From positions 62,001-126,000 of the forward strand of contig NZ_JAJCTH010000013.1 in the NCBI RefSeq assembly GCF_020594515.1: a DNA stretch of 64,000 nt, in the 5' to 3' direction. Both the position numbers and the translations under genes were made by a program. The DNA comes from Rhodoferax sp. U2-2l (GTDB taxonomy: Bacteria; Pseudomonadota; Gammaproteobacteria; Burkholderiales; Burkholderiaceae_C). Below, in pieces: positions 53,006-60,933 of the stretch. Each line of letters begins with the position of its first letter. Positions within the stretch are counted from its first letter, which is position 1. Below the pieces are notes generated by a model. The model was not told the origin of the DNA. It saw only the letters and a program-made list of their open reading frames with translations, and ran no database searches.

Positions 53006-53935
53006 ATGCGCATAACAAACGACTGCCAACCCGATGCAATGTTGGCTGAACTATTTCGCCTAAATAAAAGCACAGTTGACGACACGGCGGGGTTCAATGA
53101 AGTTAATTGGTCTAATCACGATTTTGTATGCAAAGAACTGAAGCAAAGAGTGGATGCGATGCTACGCTCTTACAAGCGGTTGGGTAACGAGGTAAATGTG
53201 ACCCAAAGCTTCCGGGACAACGGCGTTGACATATTATTGGAGCTGGAAAGCTCATTGGGATCGACTCGTCGAATTGGGATCCAAGTGAAGAGCAATCGTG
53301 AAGCTATAGCTGCAGTGAAAAGGCTGGGCGATGGCAATTCCATGGAGGGGGTGCTAAAGCGCCAAGCTTTTGAAGCTACTAAATGGGATTTGCAGGAATG
53401 GTGGGTGGTTCTATGCTTCGACTTAACCTCTAAGGCTCATTCTGATTTGGTAAATAGAATCAGCTCGGAATTGCTACCGGGCAGGCCATTTTTTGAAACT
53501 CGTATCTTTAAGCCGACTGAGGCTTGGGACTTGCTGGCTTTGGGGGATGAAGGCATTGATGCAATATGTGTCAGCATGCTGTGCAAAGACGATGAAATTC
53601 TCGTTGCTGCTAAAGTCGAGGCAGAGGGGCTCACTGGCGGAGCGTATTCCGTTGTCATGAATACCCTGTTCGATTCGTTTTCCGAGCACACTTTGCTGTC
53701 ACTTGGAGACCTTTCACGGCTGACCGAAGTGGACTATTCCCTTGATATCACAGCAACAAGTGCGGTCGTAGATGAATTGGAAGCAAATGGCTACTTGACA
53801 TATATCAGCCACGAAGATGCTTGGTCCACGTGCCCTACCACGTTCCCTGGACTGTGTGCTCTCTACTTTGAAGGTCGAACGCGACATAGGCTTTCGAGTT
53901 CAGCAGCAGCAAATTTTGTGCAAAAACTCGTGTAA
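53006..53935 (+). CDS. Putative restriction-endonuclease-fold protein with C-terminal winged helix
   Basis: This 309-residue protein has no firm family. Residues about 60-100 show the PD-(D/E)XK-like layout: NEVNVTQSFRDNGVDILLEL supplies a Glu and Asp, and RRIGIQVKSN supplies Gln-x-Lys, as in DUF4365/Mrr-like nucleases. The C-terminal part has a probable winged helix (SLGDLSRLTEVDYS, then VVDELEANGYLTYI). It would be a cytoplasmic nuclease, perhaps part of the island's defence content. GGAAAG precedes the ATG. Base composition is AT-rich compared with the core genes. Confidence 0.7.
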   Translation: MRITNDCQPDAMLAELFRLNKSTVDDTAGFNEVNWSNHDFVCKELKQRVDAMLRSYKRLGNEVNVTQSFRDNGVDILLELESSLGSTRRIGIQVKSNREAIAAVKRLGDGNSMEGVLKRQAFEATKWDLQEWWVVLCFDLTSKAHSDLVNRISSELLPGRPFFETRIFKPTEAWDLLALGDEGIDAICVSMLCKDDEILVAAKVEAEGLTGGAYSVVMNTLFDSFSEHTLLSLGDLSRLTEVDYSLDITATSAVVDELEANGYLTYISHEDAWSTCPTTFPGLCALYFEGRTRHRLSSSAAANFVQKLV

Positions 53936-54425
53936 CCCAGTCAATCAGCCCAGGAAATATAAAAAACAGGTAGCTTATTAAAGGCTTTAGACCATCGAGT
54001 TGACGCTGGCGGCCTTTGATTGAAACTGAAACGAATATCCATTAATTGTTCAATGCTCAATCAGTGGTTGGACGACAATTTTTGAAAGCTAGTAGCGAAT
54101 GCTTCCGTGTGTGCCTGAATGACTGCACTGGGGTGCCACTTAAGTCAGCTTCCAGCCTGGAACGGGCACCCGCATTGCAGCGTAAGCCGACATTTAGGCG
54201 TATGACGCACTGAGCTATAGTTCAGTGAAAGTGAACCGTCGGAAGACCTTAACTCGACGTAAACCAAATTTCGCCAAGATAGGCGACAGGGTTCAAAGGG
54301 ATGAAAATGTTATCAACTTTTTGTGAAATTGGCTACAAACCCCGGCTGCAAGAGCCTCACCGCTGGACGGGTCATTGGCATCAGCAGGTGGAATTCGGGG
54401 ATATCTCGTTAGACGGCGCCAGATC
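53936..54425. other. Gene-free stretch in the accessory island
   Basis: These 490 nt separate the nuclease-like gene from the HEPN-like gene. No coding frame was accepted. Around 54151 the 17 nt GTCAGCTTCCAGCCTGG resemble GTCGGCTTCCAGCCTGA at 59303, ahead of repeat copy B. This suggests a shared mobile ancestry of the island edges, but the match is short. Confidence 0.4.
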
Positions 54426-55394
54426 ATGATCGATATCTCCGGCGCACGGCTTCAGCCCTTTCAAGCCTTTCATTCGTTTCATGAGCGAATCAATGTCCAC
54501 ATCAAGGTCGCCCACGCAGCGAACGTTTTGTTAGTTCGGCATGTTGGCGAGCCTAACAATCAAGACCAACTAGCGGAACTCATCACCTCATGTCACCCAT
54601 CTTGGAATGCTCCACCAGTCCGAAACTTAAGCATTGACCTGCAGCGGGCTCAAGATGCAAGTGTGTCTGCTTTTGCTGTCGTATCGGTCTTCTCAGCGTT
54701 CGATGACTTTCTCATCAGCACAGAAGCCGAGATCAGCAGAGTAGTCGGGAATCAGCGGACGGCAGACCCAACCTCGGATGAATCCGATGCATCAGAAGAC
54801 GACGAAGAGAAGATTGATCGTGTGTTCCGTCTTTATGCTTTTATGAGTTGGAGCGACACCGGAATCACTGAGCTACAACCACTGCTGCGGTACTTTCGTA
54901 TCTGCCGGAATTGCATAGCACATCGTAACGGTCGCGCCTCCAAGGCCTTGGCAACGCAGTCCGCAGACCCCCGTCTGGCGATCGCGCTTGCTGCCCTGCA
55001 AGACGGCCGGGAACGCGGAGTTATGACCTTCAAGGTAAATGAAGCCATTCACGTCGCCCCCACGCTGGCGATCATGTGTTCCCACATTCTTCGATTAATT
55101 GCTATTGATGCTAACAACCGCTTGGTGGAGACGCTTGGGCTTGACGGAATACTCAAGTCAGTCGCGCATCACGCCGTTCGATTGAATGACGAACTTGGGG
55201 GAAAAGACCGGAAGCGACCGGAGGCTATCGTGAACGCATTTCTCACCAAGTCGAGAGTCCATATGGATTCACGTCAAGAGTCCATCGCGGAGATGAAACG
55301 CGTTGGAGTTTGGACTCCCTACCTTAAGGCAATCAGCCGGGGGTTGGCGACGTCCAACAGATCGGTCAAACGGACTGCCTCCGGCAGACGCTGA
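54426..55394 (+). CDS. HEPN-like protein
   Basis: This 322-residue protein has the HEPN RNase signature R-x4-H in YFRICRNCIAHRNG near residue 165, in a mainly helical context. An acidic stretch (DESDASEDDEEKIDR) precedes it. HEPN proteins often cut RNA in toxin or phage-defence systems. It is not clearly in one transcript with its neighbours. The start is uncertain, with no ribosome binding site at the ATG and an in-frame TTG 51 nt upstream. The last codons (SVKRTASGRR) read into a hairpin that resembles an integron cassette end. Confidence 0.7.
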   Translation: MIDISGARLQPFQAFHSFHERINVHIKVAHAANVLLVRHVGEPNNQDQLAELITSCHPSWNAPPVRNLSIDLQRAQDASVSAFAVVSVFSAFDDFLISTEAEISRVVGNQRTADPTSDESDASEDDEEKIDRVFRLYAFMSWSDTGITELQPLLRYFRICRNCIAHRNGRASKALATQSADPRLAIALAALQDGRERGVMTFKVNEAIHVAPTLAIMCSHILRLIAIDANNRLVETLGLDGILKSVAHHAVRLNDELGGKDRKRPEAIVNAFLTKSRVHMDSRQESIAEMKRVGVWTPYLKAISRGLATSNRSVKRTASGRR

Positions 55395-55395
55395 C
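55365..55395 (+). other. attC-like hairpin at the end of the HEPN-like gene
   Basis: GTCA and TGAC form an outer stem, CTGCC and GGCAG an inner stem around TCC, with unpaired bases between them, as in folded attC sites. GTCCAAC at 55352 matches the RYYYAAC box. The matching GTTRRRY box was not found, so the site is degenerate or coincidental. Confidence 0.3.
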
Positions 55396-55489
55396 TATGC
55401 AGAGAGACTATTGTCCGCATTCGACTCCAAGCCAATGTTAATTGAGTAACTACCATAAGAATTCACAGAAAATAACGGAGCGGACAGGC

Positions 55490-56617
55490 ATGAGTGGAAT
55501 TAAAACCAAAAATTCGGCATTAAAAACTGCTTTAGCCTTTCATTACCAAGTGATGATTGGCTTAGACAAGTGTTTCACTCTTGAAGACGGTCAGTCGGTT
55601 TGGTTCGAGAAAGACGGTGATGTCAGCTTGATTTCGCCAGACACTTTGGAATCAATACAAACCGAAGTGAAAGATTACTCAGCGGCGCTCACTGACCACC
55701 ACGAAAACCTTTGGAAGACGTTAAAGAACTGGCTAGCGCCAGAGTTTAACCACGATCAATACGGTTTTTTGGTACTTCACACTACCCAAGCGTTTGGCGA
55801 GACTACTCGACTAAAGAACTGGAACTCACTAAATACAAAAAAACGCTTGCAAGTATTAAAAGACATTTTTGCAGAACGTACCGAAAACCAGCTGAATGCC
55901 GATAAGCCATCAGATATTATCAAACTGCAAATAGCGGTAATGGCAGCTGATGAGGTAGTTCTTAAGAATGTACTGGGTAAAGTTACTTTATATACGCAAG
56001 CCGATAACACACAAGAGTTGGAAATAAAAATACTCTCCAAGCCAGTAGGAATTCCAAAAAGTAATCTGAAAAGTTACCTGCATGGGCTTATTGGCTTTGT
56101 TTATGCGCAGGCAACTCAGCACTCTTGGAGTCTCAAGCACCAAGAGTTTTCAGCTAAGTGCGAAGAGTTAACCGCACTTCTTTGTAAAAAGGAGTTCACC
56201 TTTCCGATCTTTTCTGGCTATGAAGCCTCAGAGCCAGAAGTGGAATTACACCAGGACAGACCTTTTGTGCAAAAAATTACCGAAATTGAACATCACGATA
56301 TGGTTTCTGATGCTGTAGGTAATTGGATTGAGCTACAAAACTCACTACTTCAACAGTTGGATGAGTACCCACTCTATAGGGACAAAACAAATATCTACCA
56401 AAATCAATTGGTCAAAAAATATAAGCTAGCCTATTCGAGCGCTCAACTAGAAGCGACAGATCCAATTAAAAGTTCGAAATTGCTTTACAACAGGACTATA
56501 GGTGAACTACCGCTTAACATGGGCAGTGATATCCCGCCTCTTGAATACAAAAATGGCCTAATACACGATGCCATGGATGATGAAGAACGTGATCTAAAAT
56601 GGAGGGTTGAGCCATGA
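55490..56617 (+). CDS. ABC three-component system nuclease-like subunit
   Basis: This 375-residue protein is the first of three overlapping genes. The N-terminal third resembles DUF4297/Cap4-type dsDNA nuclease domains: LAFHYQVMIGLDKCF, then FEKDGDVSLIS and QTEVKDYS, giving an Asp and a Glu-x-Lys. The rest matches the style of ABC-3C C-terminal-domain proteins (FPIFSGYE...). ATG was chosen because GGAG lies 9 nt upstream; an earlier in-frame TTG lacks this. Its stop overlaps the next gene as ATGA. It is likely the effector of the system. Confidence 0.75.
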   Translation: MSGIKTKNSALKTALAFHYQVMIGLDKCFTLEDGQSVWFEKDGDVSLISPDTLESIQTEVKDYSAALTDHHENLWKTLKNWLAPEFNHDQYGFLVLHTTQAFGETTRLKNWNSLNTKKRLQVLKDIFAERTENQLNADKPSDIIKLQIAVMAADEVVLKNVLGKVTLYTQADNTQELEIKILSKPVGIPKSNLKSYLHGLIGFVYAQATQHSWSLKHQEFSAKCEELTALLCKKEFTFPIFSGYEASEPEVELHQDRPFVQKITEIEHHDMVSDAVGNWIELQNSLLQQLDEYPLYRDKTNIYQNQLVKKYKLAYSSAQLEATDPIKSSKLLYNRTIGELPLNMGSDIPPLEYKNGLIHDAMDDEERDLKWRVEP

Positions 56618-57066
56618 GCAGCATTGTTGACGCTCTATATGAGTTGAAATACAACCCATTCGAGTATGGAGGATATCTTGCCTCTTTTTACACAGCAGTA
56701 GGCGAATTAGCAAATAATTTTCTACTTGCCCCTTTGGTGATCCCACTTTGCAGTCATCCTATTTTTGGGCAAAAATTATTCAACTCTAACATTAGAAGCA
56801 CTGTCTGGTCAGTTTTTGCCGATCGCACCAAGCTCTATGACCTACAAGAACGAATGGATGAATTTCAAGCATTAACAGAGCAATGCATTCAATATTGTTT
56901 AGTCAATGATTGGTTGTCCGTAAACCAAGAAACTTTGTCCCTTTGCGCATGTGATGAATCTGAGTCAGTATTTACCAATCAAAAAAGTGCAGAAAAATTA
57001 GGACGGTTGTTTAGCGGTCACTCAGTGGTCGAGATTTATGCGTTTTTAGGAGTGAAGCCGCGATGA
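56614..57066 (+). CDS. ABC three-component system middle component
   Basis: This 150-residue protein matches the middle component of ABC-3C systems, beginning VDALYELKYNPFEYGGYLAS with the family's N/NP-F pattern and helical throughout. Such proteins are thought to link the ATPase with the effector. It overlaps both neighbours by 4 nt, so the three are made together. The gene is strongly AT-rich. Confidence 0.8.
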   Translation: MSSIVDALYELKYNPFEYGGYLASFYTAVGELANNFLLAPLVIPLCSHPIFGQKLFNSNIRSTVWSVFADRTKLYDLQERMDEFQALTEQCIQYCLVNDWLSVNQETLSLCACDESESVFTNQKSAEKLGRLFSGHSVVEIYAFLGVKPR

Positions 57067-59081
57067 GAACATTAATTAATGAAATTGGCGTCATTGATAA
57101 GCAAGGAAACAAGCATCCTGTTAATTTTAAAAAAGGGCTAAATGTCGTTACTGGTAAATCATCTACCGGAAAAAGTGCCTTAATTGAAATATTTGATTAT
57201 TGCTTTGGCAGTGGTGAGAACACCATTCCAAAAGGAGTCATTACTGCCAGTGCCGCGATTTACTATGTTGCGCTTTCGGTTCATGAACAAGGTATGGTGA
57301 TTGCGCGTGATCCTGACATGGCGAGCAAGGCCTTTTTTCGTCGAGTTGAGTTATTCAATTCTGACGATATTGATCGAGATTATTTTGATAGTAGCTACTT
57401 CCGCCCGCTAGAAGAGTTTAAGAAGCATCTAAGAGATTTTTTCTTAGATATAGATGACGTGGATGAGTCATTGGCTGCTAGAGCCAATCGACGGTTTAAT
57501 GCTAAAGCACCCACCCCTTCAATACGCAGTTTTTCATCGTTTATTCTTCAGCATCAAAATCTTGTTGCAAATAAACATGCGCTATTTTACCGATTCGATG
57601 AAAAGGAAAAACGTGACCAAGCGATTGATCATACCAAGATATTTTTAGGGTTAGTTGATCAGCAATACTTTCACTTGTCACAAGAAAATGAACGGTTAAG
57701 CGCCGATATTCGACGTTTGGAGCGTCAAAAAGAGACAAACAAACGTGCCTCTGAAAACTACAAGCAAGGCGTTGGCCCCGTTTTAAGCCAGCTGTATGCT
57801 TTGATGGGGTTTAAAGACGAGCCGCTATCTTTGCAGCAGGTAATACGCCACCCACAAGGCGCCAAAGACCAACTCGACAGTATTATCGTACCTGAAAAAA
57901 TTAATCATAACTCGGATGCAGTTACTCAACGCTATATTCAACTAAAGTTGACGCGTAGCCAAAAGACAGTTGAACTAAGAAAATTGCAGCGCGAAGCAGC
58001 GTCAATTAAAAAACATATTCAAGAAGATGTGCGCTTTGTTGATAATGTAAAGAAGTTTAGCTCACCCAAACATGTCCAGATATCAGCTTCAGTCTGTCCG
58101 TTTTGTCGTACTGAAATAGATACGTTGCGAGGAAGTGCAGAAAAATTACAGCAAGCTATCATGAAGGTATCGGGAAACCTTGCGCAAGCGCGACCAATGA
58201 AAGCGAAGTTTGAATCCTCCTTGGTTGAAGTGCAACGTAACATTGAGATTTTTGATAAGGAACTGACCGCTTTAAATCTGCAAATCATGGAAATTGAGAA
58301 AACAGAAAAACAGTTGGCGGAACAAAAGAGCCTGTATGAAAGTATTTTGATGCAGAAAGCAAAACTATTTGTGCTTCTTGACACTCTCAACATGGCCGAT
58401 GATGCAGAGCTTGAAAAGCAAATTAGAGTACTAAAAAAACAAATTACAGAAATCAACAAAGAATTAACTCAATACGATGTGCAAAAGGGGTTGGAAAGCG
58501 CTGCCGACAAAGTTAACCAATATATGGCTGAGATCGGCAAGCACTTTGATTTTGAAAAAAGCTACGAACCCATTAATCTTCACTTCTCCTTTGAGACATT
58601 TGATCTGTACCACCTGCAAGGGGATGAGAAAGTTTATTTAAGGTCGATGGGAAGTGGAGCGAATTGGCTCTACAGTCACGTAACGCTTTTTTTAGCTTTG
58701 CACAGATACTTTGCTGAACTGGGTGATAAATGCGCAATTCCATCACTAATATTCTTCGATCAGCCGACACAAGTGTACTTCCCGAACTTCAATAGAGATA
58801 ACTCTGCGACTTTTGAAGAGCAAAAGAGTCAGGAGACTGAGCAGCGTAAAAAGTCTGAAATTAAACAGGATGTCGATGAAGACGTTAAAGCTGTAGAAAA
58901 CTTATTTAGCCGCCTTTCGATTTACTGCAATGAGCTAGAGAAGAATAATGGATTTAGCCCACAAATTATCGTGACAGACCATGCTGACAATCTAACTTTG
59001 GCGAATGGCGTTTCGTTTGAGTCTTTGGTTGAAGGCAACAGGTGGCGAATGCGTGGCTTAATTTATCCTACAAAAGAATAA
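57063..59081 (+). CDS. DUF3732 SMC/Rad50-like ATPase of the ABC three-component system
   Basis: This 672-residue ATPase has Walker A in TGKSSTGKSALIEIFDYCFG near 33-45. Two coiled-coil arms (about 200-250 and 285-480) are separated by a Rad50-like hook motif, CPFCRTEID near 345. An ABC signature-like SMGSGANWLYSHV lies near 525, and the Walker B/DUF3732 hallmark SLIFFDQPTQVYFP near 565 has DQ where most ABC ATPases have DE. It would sense DNA or a phage product and drive the nuclease-like subunit. ABC-3C systems are predicted conflict systems from comparative genomics. Confidence 0.88.
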   Translation: MRTLINEIGVIDKQGNKHPVNFKKGLNVVTGKSSTGKSALIEIFDYCFGSGENTIPKGVITASAAIYYVALSVHEQGMVIARDPDMASKAFFRRVELFNSDDIDRDYFDSSYFRPLEEFKKHLRDFFLDIDDVDESLAARANRRFNAKAPTPSIRSFSSFILQHQNLVANKHALFYRFDEKEKRDQAIDHTKIFLGLVDQQYFHLSQENERLSADIRRLERQKETNKRASENYKQGVGPVLSQLYALMGFKDEPLSLQQVIRHPQGAKDQLDSIIVPEKINHNSDAVTQRYIQLKLTRSQKTVELRKLQREAASIKKHIQEDVRFVDNVKKFSSPKHVQISASVCPFCRTEIDTLRGSAEKLQQAIMKVSGNLAQARPMKAKFESSLVEVQRNIEIFDKELTALNLQIMEIEKTEKQLAEQKSLYESILMQKAKLFVLLDTLNMADDAELEKQIRVLKKQITEINKELTQYDVQKGLESAADKVNQYMAEIGKHFDFEKSYEPINLHFSFETFDLYHLQGDEKVYLRSMGSGANWLYSHVTLFLALHRYFAELGDKCAIPSLIFFDQPTQVYFPNFNRDNSATFEEQKSQETEQRKKSEIKQDVDEDVKAVENLFSRLSIYCNELEKNNGFSPQIIVTDHADNLTLANGVSFESLVEGNRWRMRGLIYPTKE

Positions 59082-59194
59082 ATACACGCCAACAAGCGTA
59101 TGAGGCAATTCACGAGATTGGGGTCAGATTAAAATAGTCTCCGATTTTCGCGGCATTCGAACTCTTAGGGGAAGACGAGGTTAGCGTATAACAG

Positions 59195-59260
59195 GGCGCT
59201 GCTGTCTGACAAATTTTCCGCTACGCTCCAAATTTGCCGCGGAGCGCGGCGTAAAGCGCC
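59195..59260. other. Nested inverted repeat at the right edge of the island
   Basis: GGCGCT and AGCGCC form an outer pair; CAAATTT and AAATTTG form an inner pair around 13 nt. GTATAAC just before it and GCGTAAAGC inside the right arm recall degenerate attC boxes. It lies behind the ABC-3C genes and ahead of repeat copy B; the rest of this 480-nt gap has no gene. Confidence 0.4.
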
Positions 59261-59351
59261 AATCCATAGAATTTGGATGACCGCTGTCTGTAGGTTTGAC
59301 TGTCGGCTTCCAGCCTGACCCCGACCCCCAAATATCGCATCCCAACCTATT

Positions 59352-59502
59352 GAAGGCGGGTGGCGGGGTTGCCGGGCGCAGGCTCAATTCGCGTGAAGTG
59401 ACCGCTGGCGTGTCAAGTCTGGCTGCAAAACACGGGCATCCGAACAACCCAAGTCCTCGCCCGCGAGCAAGCCGGAGAACGGCAACCCCGCCGCCCGCCT
59501 GG
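59352..59502 (+). repeat. Structured dispersed repeat, copy B (upstream of rlmB)
   Basis: Arms at 59355-59374 (GGCGGGTGGCGGGGTTGCCG) and 59480-59499 are inverted repeats matching at 19 of 20 positions, with a 105-nt spacer. It shares the blocks GAAGGCGGGTGG, GCCGGGCGCAG and GCCGGAGAACGG with copy A. It marks the return from the AT-rich island to core sequence. Confidence 0.7.
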
Positions 59503-59565
59503 TGGTCGAGTCCACAAGGCGAACAGGTTTTTGCCCCCCCAACCCTGCCAGCGATAATCACTCCC

Positions 59566-60342
59566 ATGTCAAATCCCAAAGTCCTGTTCGGCTTCCATGC
59601 CGTGGGTGTGCGGCTCAAAACCGCGCCCCAATCCATTGTTGAAATCTATTTTGAGCCAACCCGCCGCGACGCGCGCATGCGCCAGTTCATTGAGAAGGTG
59701 AATGAAGCCGGTGTGCGCCTGATCGAGGCCGACGGCATGCGTCTGGCCAAACTCTGCGGCAGCCACGGGCACCAGGGCGTGGCCGCGCGGGTGCATGAGC
59801 TGGCGCAGGTGACCTCGCTCGATGAGCTGCTGGAGCGGCTTGAGGCGGCCAACGCCGACAAGCCTGCGCCAGAGCGCGACCAGCCGCTGATTCTGGTGCT
59901 CGACGGCGTGACCGATCCGCACAACCTGGGCGCTTGCCTGCGTGTGGCGGATGGCGCGGGTGTGCACGCGGTGATTGCACCCAAGGACCACGCCGCGGGC
60001 ATCAACGCCACGGTGGCCAAGGTGGCCAGCGGTGCGGCGGAGACGGTGCCGTATTTCATGGTGACGAATCTGGCGCGTACCCTCAATGAGCTGAAGGAGC
60101 GCAACATCTGGATCATCGGCACCAGCGACGTGGCGCCACGCACGCTGTATCAGGCTGATTTGAAGGGCCCGGTAGCGTTGGTGCTGGGGGCTGAGGGCGA
60201 CGGCATGCGCCAGCTCACCGCCAAAACCTGCGACGAGCTGGTGAGCATTCCGATGCGCGGTGCGATGGAAAGCCTGAACGTGTCGGTGGCCAGCGGCGTG
60301 TGCTTGTACGAGGCGCTGCGCCAGCGTTCACAGGGCGTTTGA
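59566..60342 (+). CDS. rlmB: 23S rRNA (guanosine-2'-O-)-methyltransferase
   Basis: This 258-residue SPOUT methyltransferase would methylate G2251 of 23S rRNA. An N-terminal substrate-binding domain begins VLFGFHAVGVRLK. The SpoU domain has LVLDGVTDPHNLGACLRVAD, LVLGAEGDGMRQL and SIPMRGAMESLNVSVASGV, the conserved motifs forming the knot and SAM pocket. The ATG of MSNPKV was chosen; the open frame extends far upstream but only through the repeat. It is convergent with creA. Confidence 0.94.
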   Translation: MSNPKVLFGFHAVGVRLKTAPQSIVEIYFEPTRRDARMRQFIEKVNEAGVRLIEADGMRLAKLCGSHGHQGVAARVHELAQVTSLDELLERLEAANADKPAPERDQPLILVLDGVTDPHNLGACLRVADGAGVHAVIAPKDHAAGINATVAKVASGAAETVPYFMVTNLARTLNELKERNIWIIGTSDVAPRTLYQADLKGPVALVLGAEGDGMRQLTAKTCDELVSIPMRGAMESLNVSVASGVCLYEALRQRSQGV

Positions 60343-60417
60343 CGCCCAAGGCGTAGATGCCGGGTCAAGCCAGGCCTGACAGGCATGAGGGCGCCATGCC
60401 GGTGGCGACGCTCGGCG

Positions 60418-60885
60418 TTATTTCACCGGAATCGGCGTGTTGGCGGGCACGGGCACCGCTGTCACGCTGTTTTTGGGGCTGCCGTCAATGAGCTTGTCGG
60501 AGTACACCAGATACACCAGCGTGTTGCGCTTGACGTCCACCATGCGCACCACGCGCACGTGTTTGAACAAAAAAGATGAGCGGGCGTTGAAGACCTCGTC
60601 CTGCTTGTCGATCTTGTCTTGGAAGCTGATTGGCCCGACCTGGCGGCACGCCACGGCCGCATCGGAGGTGTCTTCGGCCAAGCCCAGCGCGCCGCTGTAG
60701 CCGCCGGTTTTGGCGTGCGACAGGTAACACGCCACGCCATTGACCTGCGGGTCGTCAAACACATCCACCACCACCTTGTCGTTGGGGCTGAGCAGCTTGA
60801 AGGTGGTGCTGACATCCCCGACGGTTTCGGCACTGGCGCCGAGCGCGGCGCAGCAGCACAGCAGCGAGACGATGATTTTTTTCAT
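60418..60885 (-). CDS. creA: CreA family periplasmic protein
   Basis: This 155-residue protein has an N-terminal signal peptide (MKKIIVSLLCCCAALGASA) with cleavage after ASA near residue 19. The mature part has the CreA pattern: KVVVDVFDDPQVNGVACYLSHAK, then DTSDAAVACRQVGPI and LVYLVYSDKLIDGSPKNS. Several Cys may form disulfides in the periplasm. The function is unknown. It follows the hybrid kinase gene on this strand after 48 nt. Confidence 0.93.
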   Translation of the reverse strand: MKKIIVSLLCCCAALGASAETVGDVSTTFKLLSPNDKVVVDVFDDPQVNGVACYLSHAKTGGYSGALGLAEDTSDAAVACRQVGPISFQDKIDKQDEVFNARSSFLFKHVRVVRMVDVKRNTLVYLVYSDKLIDGSPKNSVTAVPVPANTPIPVK

Positions 60886-60933
60886 GGGGGCGTTGGCCTT
60901 TCTGAAGGGGTAAAAAGAAGTGGGTCGGTGCGT

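Noticed and set aside
59296..59565. A longer N-terminus for RlmB starting about 270 nt upstream
   Set aside because: The extension reads through the structured repeat and has no conservation; the family start is at MSNPKV.
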